A stretch of 64,000 nucleotides of DNA, from positions 3,224,001 to 3,288,000 of the forward strand of contig JAGVVL010000013.1 of the NCBI GenBank assembly GCA_018287875.1, read 5' to 3'. Both the position numbers and the translations under genes were made by a program. Below, piece by piece: positions 46,720 to 57,580 of this stretch; the stretch's first letter is position 1, and each line of letters opens with the position of its first letter. The notes beneath the pieces are model-generated. The model saw only the letters and a program-made list of their open reading frames with translations. It searched no databases and was not told the origin of the DNA. This DNA comes from Nigrospora sphaerica (lineage: Eukaryota > Ascomycota > Sordariomycetes > Amphisphaeriales > Apiosporaceae).

Positions 46720-47739
46720 CTAGACGACATTCTTCAACTCTTGGCCAGCCAGGAATCTCCGCAGGTTGTAAGCGATCAGGTCCTCGGCCTCCTGCGGCCT
46801 TCCACCAGCGGCATGGGGGCTGATGATGCAGTTGGGAGCCTTCCACAGGGTCGAGCTCTCGGGAAGCGGCTCCTTCTCGAAGACGTCCAGCGCGGCACCC
46901 CCAATCTCGCCCTTTTCGAGGGCGGCGACCAGGGCATCCTCGTCGACCGTGGTGCCGCGACCGACGTTGACGACCCAGGCGTGCTTGGGCAGCAGCTTCA
47001 GGCGGTCGGCGTTGAGGGCGTGGCGGGTGCTGTCGGAGCCGGGCAGGATCATGACGAGGGCGTCAGTCTGGGGCAGCAGCTCGGGCAGCTTGTCCTCGGC
47101 GTAGACCTCGACGCCGTTGCGCACGCCGGGGGAGCGGGCGAGGCCGCGGACCTTGGCGCCAAGGCCGAGGAGCGAGGGCGCGAGGCACTTGGCGATGTTG
47201 CCGTAGCCCCAGACGAGCACGTTGGCGTCGCGCAGCGTCGTGAAGCGATCCTTGGGCCGGTCGGGCTGCGGCCCGCCCAGGTGCTGCGGCCACTTGCCCT
47301 GCAGCTGCCAGTCGCGCATCTCGTAGAAGCGGCGGGCGGCGCTGAGCAGCAGCGCCAGCGTGTGCTCGGCCACGGTGCGGTCGTGCAGCCCCGAGCCCGT
47401 CGTGAGCACGACCGACGGCGCGAAGCCGGCGGCCAGCACGTCGTTGGGCCCCGCGGCCAGCGACTGGATCCAGCGCAGCTTGGTCAGGCGCTTGGCGGCG
47501 TCGGCCAGGTTCGCCGCCGTATTGGTCCATGTCACCAGGATCTCGGCGTCGGTGTGCTCGTCCGGGATGGGCGTCTGGACGTCGTACGGCTGCAGCTCGA
47601 CCGAGAAGCCCTCGAGGCTTTTGGTGTCGAGCACCAGCGAGGTGGGGTAGAGCAGCTTCATGATGGCGGCGGCGGCGGTGGGCGGGTGGATGTGACGGGC
47701 GGTTTGGAACAGTCGTCGTGTCGCTGTTGAGGCTGGCAT
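46720..47739 (-). CDS. D-isomer-specific 2-hydroxyacid dehydrogenase
   Basis: NAD(P)-dependent reductase or dehydrogenase of 2-hydroxy acids (glyoxylate/hydroxypyruvate reductase-like), single exon, 339 aa from the first ATG. Rossmann motif VLVWGYGNIAKCLAP is followed by the catalytic set Arg in VVNVGRGTTVDEDALV, Glu in LDVFEKEPLPES and His in IISPHAAGG. The N-terminal domain has AAGPNDVLAAGF and GLHDRTVAEHTLALLL. Two starts are possible: MPASTATRRLFQTARHIHPP at 47739, which looks like a mitochondrial presequence, or MKLLYPTSLVL at 47661, which fits the usual family start. The longer form is listed. The substrate is not determinable. It is divergent from the calpain gene. Confidence 0.9.
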   Translation of the reverse strand: MPASTATRRLFQTARHIHPPTAAAAIMKLLYPTSLVLDTKSLEGFSVELQPYDVQTPIPDEHTDAEILVTWTNTAANLADAAKRLTKLRWIQSLAAGPNDVLAAGFAPSVVLTTGSGLHDRTVAEHTLALLLSAARRFYEMRDWQLQGKWPQHLGGPQPDRPKDRFTTLRDANVLVWGYGNIAKCLAPSLLGLGAKVRGLARSPGVRNGVEVYAEDKLPELLPQTDALVMILPGSDSTRHALNADRLKLLPKHAWVVNVGRGTTVDEDALVAALEKGEIGGAALDVFEKEPLPESSTLWKAPNCIISPHAAGGRPQEAEDLIAYNLRRFLAGQELKNVV

Positions 47740-49262
47740 GGGAACGAGGTCTAGAAAGCAAGCAGCAGCAGGCACGGGTGATGATATAATCGGCATGCCA
47801 CAAGTGGCCTGCAACCTCCCCGAGAACCCCTCCTTCCCCTGGGTCCAGGCGCAATGGAGCTCACCGTGGGTGATGCCGTATCGGCGGGCCCTCGGCGGTT
47901 TGGGCGGCGTGCGCAAGTTGGCGCAGTTGGCGGACAGTTATGCGGGGTGATCAACGGTGGGGGGTCATCCATGATTAGTGGGGTTCAGTAGGCCCGTGTT
48001 GCTGGCGAAGCTCTCCGGACAGGGCTGGTCAGGCTCCAAAGCTCGTCCAGCGCATCCGGGGCCTATATCGGCACGTTGGGACGGCCTAGCCCCCTCCCCT
48101 CCCTAGGGTAAACCTGGTTTGCCCCTCATCCCCCACGATACGGGGTCATTTCCATCTATCCAGCCCCGACTGCACAAAGGCCACCGTCTCGCGGGCACCG
48201 CCTGATGGAGTTATTATATCCAACGCCGGTCTCTCACCCGACCATCCCTACTCGGACTTTTCGCCGACGCTGGCCTGGGACCCTCGGCGCAACATGCGCG
48301 AGCCCAGATACGTACCTCCTCCAGACATGCAGCTGTAGCCTTGTCACCCTCGCCAGACTTGGACCAATGGATCGCTCACCCCAGCCAGCAACAACAGCCC
48401 TGTTCCCGGTCAGCAGTTGGCTCTCACCGAAGATTTCACTGTTCTTACGATCAAAAAACCCCCTCCTCTAACCCCTCCCTCTGCGTGCAGACCTGGAGCC
48501 TGAATATCCCCGCCATGGATTCAGCCCCAAGGCTTACGGCGAGTATAACCGGCCGGCTTGTCCCTTTCTATAAGACTCCGAGGACACCGACTGGCGCCAT
48601 CTCACGCTGGGTCAATCTCACTGCATGCATGAAGTATCGTCGAATGACCGTCTGTTACAGAGCCGGGGTCGCTGCCAATGGCTTCCCGTCTCAGCCGCTC
48701 GGCGCCTTCTCGACATGCGGGCAGGCAGCCAAGAGCCAGTGAGCGTGCGACGGCTGACTTGTCACGAGCAACAACTGTACAGGGCGCGCGCCTTAAGAGT
48801 CATCTACGCAGGGGAGGGCTTAAGAAGCAGGTGGCCGGCGTCGTTTCTTGCCCTTTGATCTTGTGTTATCTTCCCCTTCCGCTCTTTTACCCGTTGCCCC
48901 GAGAGCTCGGCTGATCGTGGGAAGCGCGTGGGTAAACATCGCGGCCATCGTCCATACTTCCAGCCCAGCTTCAGTCCCGGCTCTAGATCGTGGCTACGCT
49001 TCACCACCCCAGCGCTTCCCCAAAGCCCATCAATAGTTGCCTTCAGGACGTCCCCCTGTGTAACTGAGACGGCGCCACTGCTGCTTTCCCGCTGAAATCC
49101 GCGCCGGCCGATTGTCAGCCCGACCTATGCAGTTGCCCTCGTTCAAGCGGTGATTCCGAAGCCGCTATTGGTGGTACGACAACACGTCGGTCGCTGATCC
49201 CGCCGTCCGTTTCTTGCCATAAGCCTCGTCGATATTCATGTGGTCAACCTCGATTGCCCGCC
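47740..49262. promoter_or_regulatory. Divergent intergenic region between dehydrogenase and calpain genes
   Basis: 1.5 kb without supported genes. The stretch before the calpain start (48900-49262) is C-rich as in a 5' leader. Short plus-strand ORFs at 48205-48914 lack coding bias. Confidence 0.5.
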
Positions 49263-52200
49263 ATGTCCGCCATTCGCCCCCCTCCATCAGCAGCATCATC
49301 GCCCTACAATTCCGACAGCGGCAGCAGCAATAGGGGTCGACGCGTCCGCAAGACCGTCATGGCCGAGGTCCCTGTATCTTTACATAACGCACCTAAGAAG
49401 AACAAGCAACAGAGTCCCCAGCAGGCCATCGACGAGTTTTGGGTCAAGTTCACTACCAAGTTCCCGGGAAAAGGTACCGTCTGCCCGTCCGGTCTTCTGT
49501 TTCACAGGGCGAGCCGTGCCACCCCTTCTTGCCAGCGCGTGGTTGCGGAAGGACTGACCCTCGTTTCAGCAACGACCGTAATCCCGCACAATCAGTATGC
49601 GAAGAAGGCCGCCGAGCACTGTCGTACCACGGTCACGGGCATCAGTACGCAGACGTCCTACGACGAAGCGGCCGCCGTCTGCCGGGCCAAGGTGCGCAAG
49701 ATCGTCAAAGAATGCCGGCGCGTTAACCAAAAGTACCGTGATCCGCACTTCGATCTCGAGATCGACCTAAAATGGGGTAAACGGGACACGCTGGAGTCGC
49801 TCTGGAACTATCGGGGCCCCCGACCCCGATCCAGCTTCCAGCCCAAGAGTGTCAAGCGAGTCATTGACATCTTCGAGAACCCCAAGTTCTACATCGACGG
49901 CCCCACGGCCAACGATGTCCGCCAGGGCCGGGACGGAGATTGCTGGCTGTTGGCAGCGCTATGCACTCTTAGCAACAAACCTAGCCTCATTGAACGTGTT
50001 TGTGTGGCCCAAGACCAGAAGGTAGGTGTCTATGGCTTCGTATTCCACCGCGACGGCGAGTGGATTTCGGAGATCATCGACGACAAACTGTTTCTCACGA
50101 AGCCGGACTTTGACGAGAGCTTTCTGGAGCGCATGCTCTGGGAGGATCGAGAGCGGGTCAATTCCGAGGAGCAGTACCGCAAGGCGTACCAGAGCGGTTC
50201 AGGTGCCCTATACTTTGCTCAGTGCGAGCATGCCGACGAGACGTGGCTCCCACTGCTCGAGAAAGCTTACGCCAAAGCCCACGGGGACTACGCTGCCATT
50301 GAAGGCGGCTACACCGGCGAAGGCATCGAGGACCTCACGGGAGGTGTCACGTCGGAGCTTTATACTACGGATATCCTTGACAAGGAGTACTTTTGGAAGG
50401 AAGAGCTCATGAAAGTCAACGACGAGTTCCTTTTCGGCTGCTCGACGGGCATGTGGGGTGTCGGCTGGGGCGACCGCAAGGGCATCGTCGAACTGCACGC
50501 GTATTCTATCATGAGAGCGGTCGAAATCGACGACCAGCGGCTTCTGCTTCTGAAGAACCCGTGGGGCAAGGGCGAGTGGAAGGGACCTTGGAGTCAGTGA
50601 CCTCTCGACACATTGCAATCCCGTGCAGACTTGCGGCTGACAATACGCAGGCGACGGATCCAAAGAGTGGACAGCAGAGTGGCTGAAAAAGCTTAACCAC
50701 CGTTTTGGCGACGATGGTGCTTTTTGGATCTCATACGAGGACCTTTTGCGCAAGTACCAAGCTTTCGATCGGACTCGTCTCTTCGGTGAGGACTGGAAGG
50801 TCATGTCACTCTGGACGACAGTGTCTGTGCCCTGGACTGTGGATTACCACGATACCCAGTTTGCCTTATCCCTTTCCAGGACGGGCCCGGTAGTCATTGT
50901 CCTCTCCCAGCTCGACGACCGGTACTATCGCGGCCTCGAGGGCCAGTACCGTTTCGAGCTGAACTTCAGGATCCACAAGGCCGGGCAGGAAGACTACGTC
51001 GTTCGCAGCATCAGCCCGTACTGTCAAAAGCGGAGTGTTAACGTCGAGCTTGAGCTGGACGCAGGCGACTACACCATCCTCATGAAGATCAACGCCACAC
51101 GGCTCTTGCCAGTGATGCACATAGAGGAGGTGGTACGCAAGTACGCGCGGGGTCGCCGAGACAAACTCGTCGCCGTCGGCATGTCATATGATCTCGCTCA
51201 CAGCAAGGGCCAAATTGTGGAAACCGCAGAGGAAAAAAAGGCAAGAAAGGAGCACGAAAAACAGAAAAGGGATAGGGCCAAGAAGGAATTCAAGAAGAAG
51301 TTGATGGAAAGGAAGAAAAGGGATCACTATATGGCGGTAAAAGACCAGCAGGAGCGGCGAGAAAGAAGGGCCAAGGCCAAGGCCAAGGCCCGAGCTAAGA
51401 AGGAGAAAAACGAGCAAAGAGCAAAGAAAAAAGCAGAGGAGAGGAAGAAACAGGAGGCTGAGGCTCAGGTGGAGGAAGAGAGAAGGATGGAGGAGACGAA
51501 GAAGCTCAAAGAGGTTGCAGAGGAGAAGGCGAGAGCCGAACCAAGCCAGCTTGTTGCCAGCAGCTGCGACGGGCAAGAAGCTTGTCAAAACCCCGAACGA
51601 CGAAAGGAGAAACACGTCCAGATCCAGACTCCAAGGCCAAGTGTTGACCCGGAAGACACCAGGGCCCTGCCTTCGAAAGATTCCGATTCGGCCACGGAGG
51701 CGAGCATCAAGACTCCGCCTACGGAATCCAGTCAGCTGTCCCCAGCCATGTCCCCTATGGATGGGCAACAGGAGCCCAAGGCAGTAATGGAATGCGCAAC
51801 CACTGCAAGCAGGCATCAAGCAACCGAGGGCGATGCAACACGACCCGCGGAGGGCCCTGCAGAGGGGGTAGCTGAGACGGAACCAGATGAGCAATCCATG
51901 CCTGCAGCTACAGAGATGGTTGCCGGGACGCAAGAGTCCCAACATTCCCCCTGGTGCTGTCAAGGTGCTAGGGTTGTGCGCCCAGTGCGCTCTTCAGGTC
52001 CAGGACACCCGCCAAGTCCGGTACACCCGCCAGGTCCAGGATACCCGTCAGGTCCAGGACACCCGCCAGGTCCAGGATACCCGCCAGGTCCAGGACACCC
52101 GCCAGGTCTAGGATACCCTCCAGGTCCAGGACACCCGCCAGGTCGAGAACACTCTCCGGGCCCAAGACACCTATCGAGACCACCAAGATATCAACAGGGC

Positions 52201-52734
52201 CCGTGGTACCAACAAGGCCCTCGAATGCACCGCGCGGCTTCGGTGTGCTCGATGTCTGAAACCGACACAGCTTCCGAGTCGGACATATCATCCATTTCCG
52301 ACATCAGTGACCAAGAGCTGGAGTATCTCTTCGAGCGCGTACCGGAAGCGACCAATACCCCTCCGCCGGCGCCGGCACCTGATGAAGAGGACGAGTTCGA
52401 GCGCAATCCCTGGAACGCCGTTGCAACAGTTGGCCTCCGTGTCTATTACAAGGTGTTGGAAGAGGACAAGGACCGGGAAGTGGTACGGCTACGGGTGGTC
52501 CGGCCCAATCCCTATGGCAAGGGTGACGAAGACCAGAGCGATGAAGGAGAAGCCAAGGAGGCGAACGCCGACGAGAAAAGCAGCCGCTCGGAACAGGAAG
52601 AGGAGGGCACGGGTGAGGAAGGCGAAATGGAGAAAGGGCTGGATGTCGACGACTCTTCAAAGGACGCCACTCTTGTTGGCGATGGCGAGCGTCGGAAGAA
52701 GAGCATTGTCCCTGCTAACGACAAGACTGCCTGA
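49263..52734 (+). CDS. Calpain-family cysteine protease with charged coiled-coil and hexapeptide-repeat tail
   Basis: Exons 49263-49473, 49570-50592 and 50651-52734 give 1105 aa. The N-terminal half is a C2 calpain core: Cys195 in RQGRDGDCWLLAAL, His380 in GIVELHAYSIMRA and Asn400 in LLLLKNPWGKGEW form the full triad. A beta-sandwich domain follows (DTQFALSLSRTGPVVIVLSQ). The C-terminal half is unusual: a Lys/Glu/Arg-rich probable coiled coil (about 660-770), a Ser/Glu linker, nine copies of a Gly-Pro-Gly-[His/Tyr]-Pro-Pro-type hexapeptide, an acidic Ser region and a final acidic tail. It lacks penta-EF-hand sequence, so calcium control may differ. The start MSAIRPPPSAASSPYNSDSG is the first ATG. 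Intron 1 is 96 nt, in frame and stop-free, so retention is possible. It differs from PalB, having no MIT domain. Confidence 0.9.
51997..52158 (+). repeat. 18-bp tandem repeat, nine units, encoding GPG[H/Y]PP
   Basis: Nine in-frame 18-bp units, mostly GGTCCAGGACACCCGCCA alternating with a version carrying TAC for CAC, within the calpain gene. Middle units are nearly identical and outer ones degenerate, as expected of a minisatellite expanding from its centre. Confidence 0.92.
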
Positions 52735-53156
52735 CGGTGCGTTGGACTGGGTTTGCAGTAGCTTCAGGGAGCCCCCCCCCAGATTGAGAATGTACGGAAC
52801 TGCTTGAGCGAGCACTAAAACGGGGTTGGGAATCCGTTGTGGGATAGGCTCACCATGCAGACGGCGCTCAACGGGCATACGAAATGAGTACCTCCAAGAT
52901 GATAGCAAGCATCGCCCTAGGCAGAAGAATTACGACACTTCTCACAGACCTGCGTTCCACTGGTGTTGCAAGGCTCTTGGGTGGCGGTGGGGCGAGATAC
53001 GAAGACGGCCCTGGTGGTGCATATCTGTGCAGGCAGTAGATAAGAAAGGGGGGTATATCGTCCATTTGACCAGCAGTTCGCCACACGCCCAACGCCTTGG
53101 ATAGCAGAATCACGAGGCTCCCCGAAAGGCCCCCAACGCTCCGTAGTTTGGCCGCG
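52735..53156. other. Convergent intergenic gap between calpain and FTA4 genes
   Basis: Holds both 3' UTRs, including a C9 run near 52772. No gene seen. Confidence 0.6.
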
Positions 53157-54093
53157 CTAGAGACTGTCCAGCACATTGCGCACCTTGTCCCTCTCGGCCT
53201 CGTCGAGGTCGGGCACCGTCTCGGCCTCGGCGGCGGGGCGGTCGGGCAGCTGGGCGACGCGGCCAGCGACGCGCACGAGCAGCATGCGCATGCGCTCGAG
53301 CTCCTCCTCGACCTCGCCGTTGCGCGTCACGAGGTTCCGCTGCAGCAACGGAGCCCCGGCACCGTCGGGGTCCTCGTCGTCGCGGCGGGTGCCGTCCCGA
53401 AAGGGCCGGAGCAGGCGGTCCATGGCGCGCAGGCGGTCGAGGCGGGCGCGGGCCTCGGCGCGTCGGGCGGCGAGGGCGGCCAGCGTCGTCTGCAGCTCGG
53501 CGTACCGCTGCGCCTCGGCCGGGTGCGCCGCCGCCTCGGCCGGGCGGAACTGGTCCCACGCGGGCGGCAGGGCCACGATGGTGCTGTCGAGGGCTGTGGG
53601 CGTTTCGGCGACCCCCTTCTGGGTTAGTTTTCTATTTCTTTCTTCTTTACCGGGGGCCCAATTCGTTTCTCGCCGGGGTTCACGCACCCAGGTCCGAGCC
53701 CTGCCTCGGCTCATCCTCGCCGGCGGCGGCCTTTTCGGGCGCGCCGCCACCGCCGCCGCCGCCGTCGTCGTCGTCGTCGCGGGCCGTCGCGAAGTCCAGA
53801 AACAGGGCCTCGGTCTGCTCGGCGACGTTGCGCGTGGCCTGCGGCGCGTAGACGCGGCGGGCGTGCTGCTGCAGCCGGTGGTTGAGCCGGTAGACGGCCT
53901 CGTCGACGGCCCTATCCGTCAGGGGCGGGGCCCTCGCCCCGGCCGCGCGTTCCCCGCTTTCGCTGGCCTCGTCGTCCTCGTCCGCCCGCCACGACGCCCG
54001 CCACCCGGCCGACGGCGTCAGCCCCCGCGACAGCTGCAGCGTCTGCGCGTGCAGGAACGCCGACTTGTGCGCGAGGATCGTCGGGGGCGCCAT
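53157..54093 (-). CDS. fta4: Kinetochore (CCAN/Sim4 complex) protein Fta4
   Basis: Inner-kinetochore subunit of the constitutive centromere network. Exons 54093-53688 and 53593-53157 give 280 aa. The 94-bp intron was placed at the donor GTGCGTG and acceptor CCCACAG because only this pair joins both frames; a CTAAC branch site lies between. The N-terminus MAPPTILAHKSAFLHAQTLQ with LSRGLTPSAGW is diagnostic of the family. LTDRAVDEAVYRLNHRLQQH and RRVYAPQATRNVAEQTEALF follow, then a low-complexity Asp/Gly insert at the end of exon 1. The C-terminal part is a long coiled coil including LLQRNLVTRNGEVEEELERM, also typical. GC content is very high. Confidence 0.87.
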
Positions 54094-54390
54094 GGCCCGC
54101 GCGGAAGAAGGAAAACAAAAAAAGGAAACCGAGGGCTGCGGGGGGGTTTCGGGGCGCGCTGGTCGGTGTTGGTGGTGGTGCGGCGCTGCGTTGGGGTGTT
54201 GCGCGCGCGTGGGTGGGTTTGACGTTTTTTTACCAGCGTCGGCGGAGAAGGAGTGCGGGGTGCGGGGCCGCGGGAAAGACAGTGAAGTGGACTCGAGGGA
54301 AAACAAGCCGTGCCGGTTGTCGATCTGTACCGCCCCCGGACGTGGGAAAGTGCAGGTCGGGGTAGTGGTACAGGGTCGTTTGCAGTCCTT

Positions 54391-54428
<38 letters not shown>

Positions 54429-56053
54429 TTAATTTAAAAAATGAAATAAAATATCAGCCCCGACCGCGGGGTTCTTGTCGCTGGTTTCTTGTCGCTGTCA
54501 CGGCTCCGATGAGGTGGCGGGACGCGTAAAGTGGTTCCGTTTCTGGCGTCAACGCGTGTGGCGGACAAACGCCTAGCCGCATGAAGATGCGAAATACCTT
54601 TCCACGCCTTTGGGCGCCGGTTGGACCAGTGAAAATACATAGCTTGCTTGCCCGAACCATAGCCTGCGCCACACAGACTTCCCGAATTGCATGGTAGAGC
54701 TTGCAGAAATACATAAATCGACGTCTAGTGACCGCTCTACCGACCCTAACAAGGACCGCGCTCGGTGTCTACTGCGGGATTCTTCCGAGCGTGGACTCCG
54801 AGCCGCGCTGTCTTGACATGTTGCGTTTCCCAACACGGCCAGGCAATTGCAGCTGGATGGAGATGACTGTCCGTGAGCTGGGTCGCCCATCAACCGGACT
54901 CAAGAACGCCGTGGCTCCGCTACTGGCGGGCCCTCGTGCCCAACGGCTACAAGCAGTTTGACCCGGTTCTCGGACTAGCTGGCATCGCAGGACTCCAGTA
55001 GGTACAGCCATGCCTTAGCTGGGCGGACTCGGAAGATGCTTGATTCGACGGTTGGCGACCGGAGACGAAATGAAGAATGCTCGGCGTGGCTGGACAATAC
55101 CCACCGGCTCTCGGGTGTCGGCTGCGCAGGGCTATCCGGTCATTTTGTCCCCCCCCCCCGGGCCTCGTCGTCAAGGTCAGCCGCACGTAGTTCTGTCCTA
55201 ACTAAATGCGACGCTGGCGAGCCGGGGCCCGCCAGAGGGATCGACGCGGCGGCTCCAGCTTGTCGCCGCTTCGCATAATCACTTGATGCCAAGGATGCCA
55301 GAAGGGTAGCAAAAGAAGCGACTCACCTAGAAAGGCAACGGTTGCCTGTGCCCGCTGGTTGTACTTTTTGGCGAGTACGAGATCCGAGGCGTGGATGCTC
55401 ATCGCTAGCCGTCAGCCTTGCCCTTTTTCCGAAAGTACGTGGCACAACTGCACGCGAGCTCGTGGAATCGGTCCGTTATTGTCCCCGCCGGCCGTGTAGC
55501 GTCCCCGGGGCTCCAGCTCCGCGGCGTATTGCCTTCAACCGAGGACACCGTCGGGTGGGGAAAATCCCCTACTCGTACTCGCCCTACCCAGCCCTCTCGG
55601 CAGGAACTTCTATCCACAGAATGGTGGGCTGCCCTACCCACCAGAGATGACCCGACACTATTGGCAGTTGGTTTGGTTTGGGGCTTGGGGGGACGCTAGC
55701 CGTCCAGGAACATATGTACGAAGCGACCAGTAAGACCCGTCGGGATGCGACCTCTTAGGCTATCGCCCATCGCGATGCGAAAGTCTCGGCCCCGGTATTG
55801 TCGCAACTTTACTGCACTACCGCGCTGCCCAACATCGTCCCTTGCGTCGGCATGGGAGTTGAGATGCACTGGGCGGTGTAGGCGGAGCATCTTGCCACAT
55901 CTGTCTAGAGTCCACCAGGCACCGGCAACAGTCAGGATGAGGCAACACAGAGTGGAAATTAGATTATGTATATTCTAGTTTGACATGTACTGGGCCATCG
56001 GTGCCGTTCCTCGATCGGTTCAACACCGCGTCTCGTTCCCCCCCAAGACCTGG
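54094..56053. other. Intergenic region, about 2 kb
   Basis: FTA4 promoter side with an A29 run and AT-rich block, then ordinary sequence with short overlapping ORFs. A C12 run occurs near 55149-55160. No gene recognised. Confidence 0.5.
54395..54423. repeat. A29 homopolymer followed by AT-only sequence
   Basis: Twenty-nine consecutive A, then TTAATTTAATTT and further A-rich sequence to about 54450, roughly 300 bp upstream of the FTA4 start (T29 in that gene's sense). It is the longest homopolymer in the window. Confidence 0.92.
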
Positions 56054-57580
56054 TCAGTCCCAATGGCTTTGTGCCGATTCGGACCGGGCGTGGCCGATCG
56101 GGTCGGCCGACGAGCCCTGCTCGCTGGTGATTTTGATCTCCTGGTTGACGACGATGCTGCGCTGCTTGGGGCCGGCGGCCTCGTCGGTCGCGAGGATGTG
56201 CTCGTCGCTCGCCCACGCCGACGTCTGCTGGTTATGCGTCATCAGGCTGCTCTTGGTCGTCTTGTTCTTGCTGCCGAGCCGGAACGCCTGGCTGTGGCTC
56301 CGGCTCTTGCTGCCGCGCGGGCCGCTGCGCCCGTCGGTCGGCTCCGTCCGGCTGAAGAGGCCGCTGAGGCCGACGCGCTGCGCGCACCGCCGGATCAACG
56401 GCTGGATCACCGGCAGGTTCGTCACGATGAGCGCCACGAAGTTCTCGCGGCACGCCCACGCGCTGCCCTGCACCGCCCCGTCCGGGCCCGACTGTGTGCA
56501 CACGCCGTCTCGTCAGCAGCCTAACGCGGGCGGGCCGGGGAGGACGGGAAGAGGCCAAACGTACCTGGAGAATGACGACGGCGCGGATCGTTCCGGCCAC
56601 CATGATGAATACGGCACCGCTGAACAGGAGTATCAGGCTGGCCTTCTGACGGATCCCGATCTGGACACTCCACAGAAGCTGCCGGGGGTTAGCTGCCGAG
56701 CCGAGCTCAGGGGTTGAAATTGAGACTTGCAGGTAGGGGAATAGATAATAGGTAACAATCCGTCACGATGTTGGGAATCAAGACTCCAAAAACATACGCC
56801 TTAGATATGGTCGGCTGGCATAGATCTGTTCGGCGGTGGGTCAGTCAAAGGGGCCCAACCTCCAGGTAAAGAGGGTGTTTTGCCCCTAAGTGAAGACTTA
56901 CTGCCCGGGTTGGGACTGATTTGCCAAAACTTGGACATGGGCTGACAACTGAGGACGATGGTCAAACACACGACGACGTACGTGACCGCGATGAGTACAT
57001 AGGCGATGCGGATGCGGATGCGCAGGCTGTCGAGGCGGTCGCTGTCGGCGAAAGAGGGATTAGCCTCCGGGGGGGAGGAAGGCCGCCGGGGTTGTGGGCG
57101 CCGGGGGAGCGGGGAGTCGTCCAACGTACGTCAAGCGGGAGTAGAAGAAGGCGAGGCAGGCCTTGAGCAGCCACAGTTCCAGAGCGTACAGGGACCAGCC
57201 CACCACCTGGATCCGGGACCCTATCTGGCGGAACTCGTACTCCTCGGACGCGGGGTCAATACTGGCACGTTCGGCGTCCGTCAAGTAGCTGTTGGTGAGG
57301 CCCTTGTATTTCGAGCCGACCATGCTCGCCAAGACGGTCACGGTGGTGTAGGTGGCCTAAGGAGGAGGTGTACGTTAGCACCCGTAGCTTAGGTCCGAGT
57401 CCGTCCCCTCCCCCCCAAAGTGGAGGGAAAGGGGGCCTGGACTTTACTTACGACGGCCAGCGGCATGAGGTAGTCGTCCACGTCCCATCCCTTGAACCCG
57501 ACTTGGTAGATCCGGTAGCCCGTTCGGATAAGGACGAGTAGAACACCCAAGGCGAGGAGGACGTACGACTCGCCGTTCAT
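56054..57580 (-). CDS. Fungal rhodopsin-domain integral membrane protein
   Basis: Seven-helix-type membrane protein of the large Pezizomycotina 'rhodopsin domain' family, related to PTH11-like proteins; functions are mostly unknown and retinal binding is not expected. Six exons, 57580-57452, 57356-57130, 57041-56902, 56825-56731, 56678-56565 and 56491-56054, give 380 aa. Hallmarks are GWDVDDYLMPLAV, SRIQVVGWSLYALELWLLKA, SCQPMSKFWQISPNPG, CQPTISKAYVFGVLIPNIVT, CYLLSIPLPLLW, IMVAGTIRAVVILQ and SAWACRENFVALIVTNLPVI. The tail after residue ~280 is polar and probably cytosolic. Intron 4 (56679-56730) uses a GC donor (CCT/GCAAGT) with an AG acceptor; it is the only join giving the conserved IPLPLLW. 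No CFEM domain precedes the helices. Confidence 0.88.

Noticed and set aside
46741..47730. 329-aa plus-strand ORF opposite the 2-hydroxyacid dehydrogenase
   Set aside because: Long only because the opposite gene is GC-rich; the minus frame has the Rossmann and catalytic motifs.
52016..52145. Regular 18-bp repeats considered as a CRISPR-like array
   Set aside because: Units are contiguous without spacers, in frame within a long gene, and this is eukaryotic DNA.
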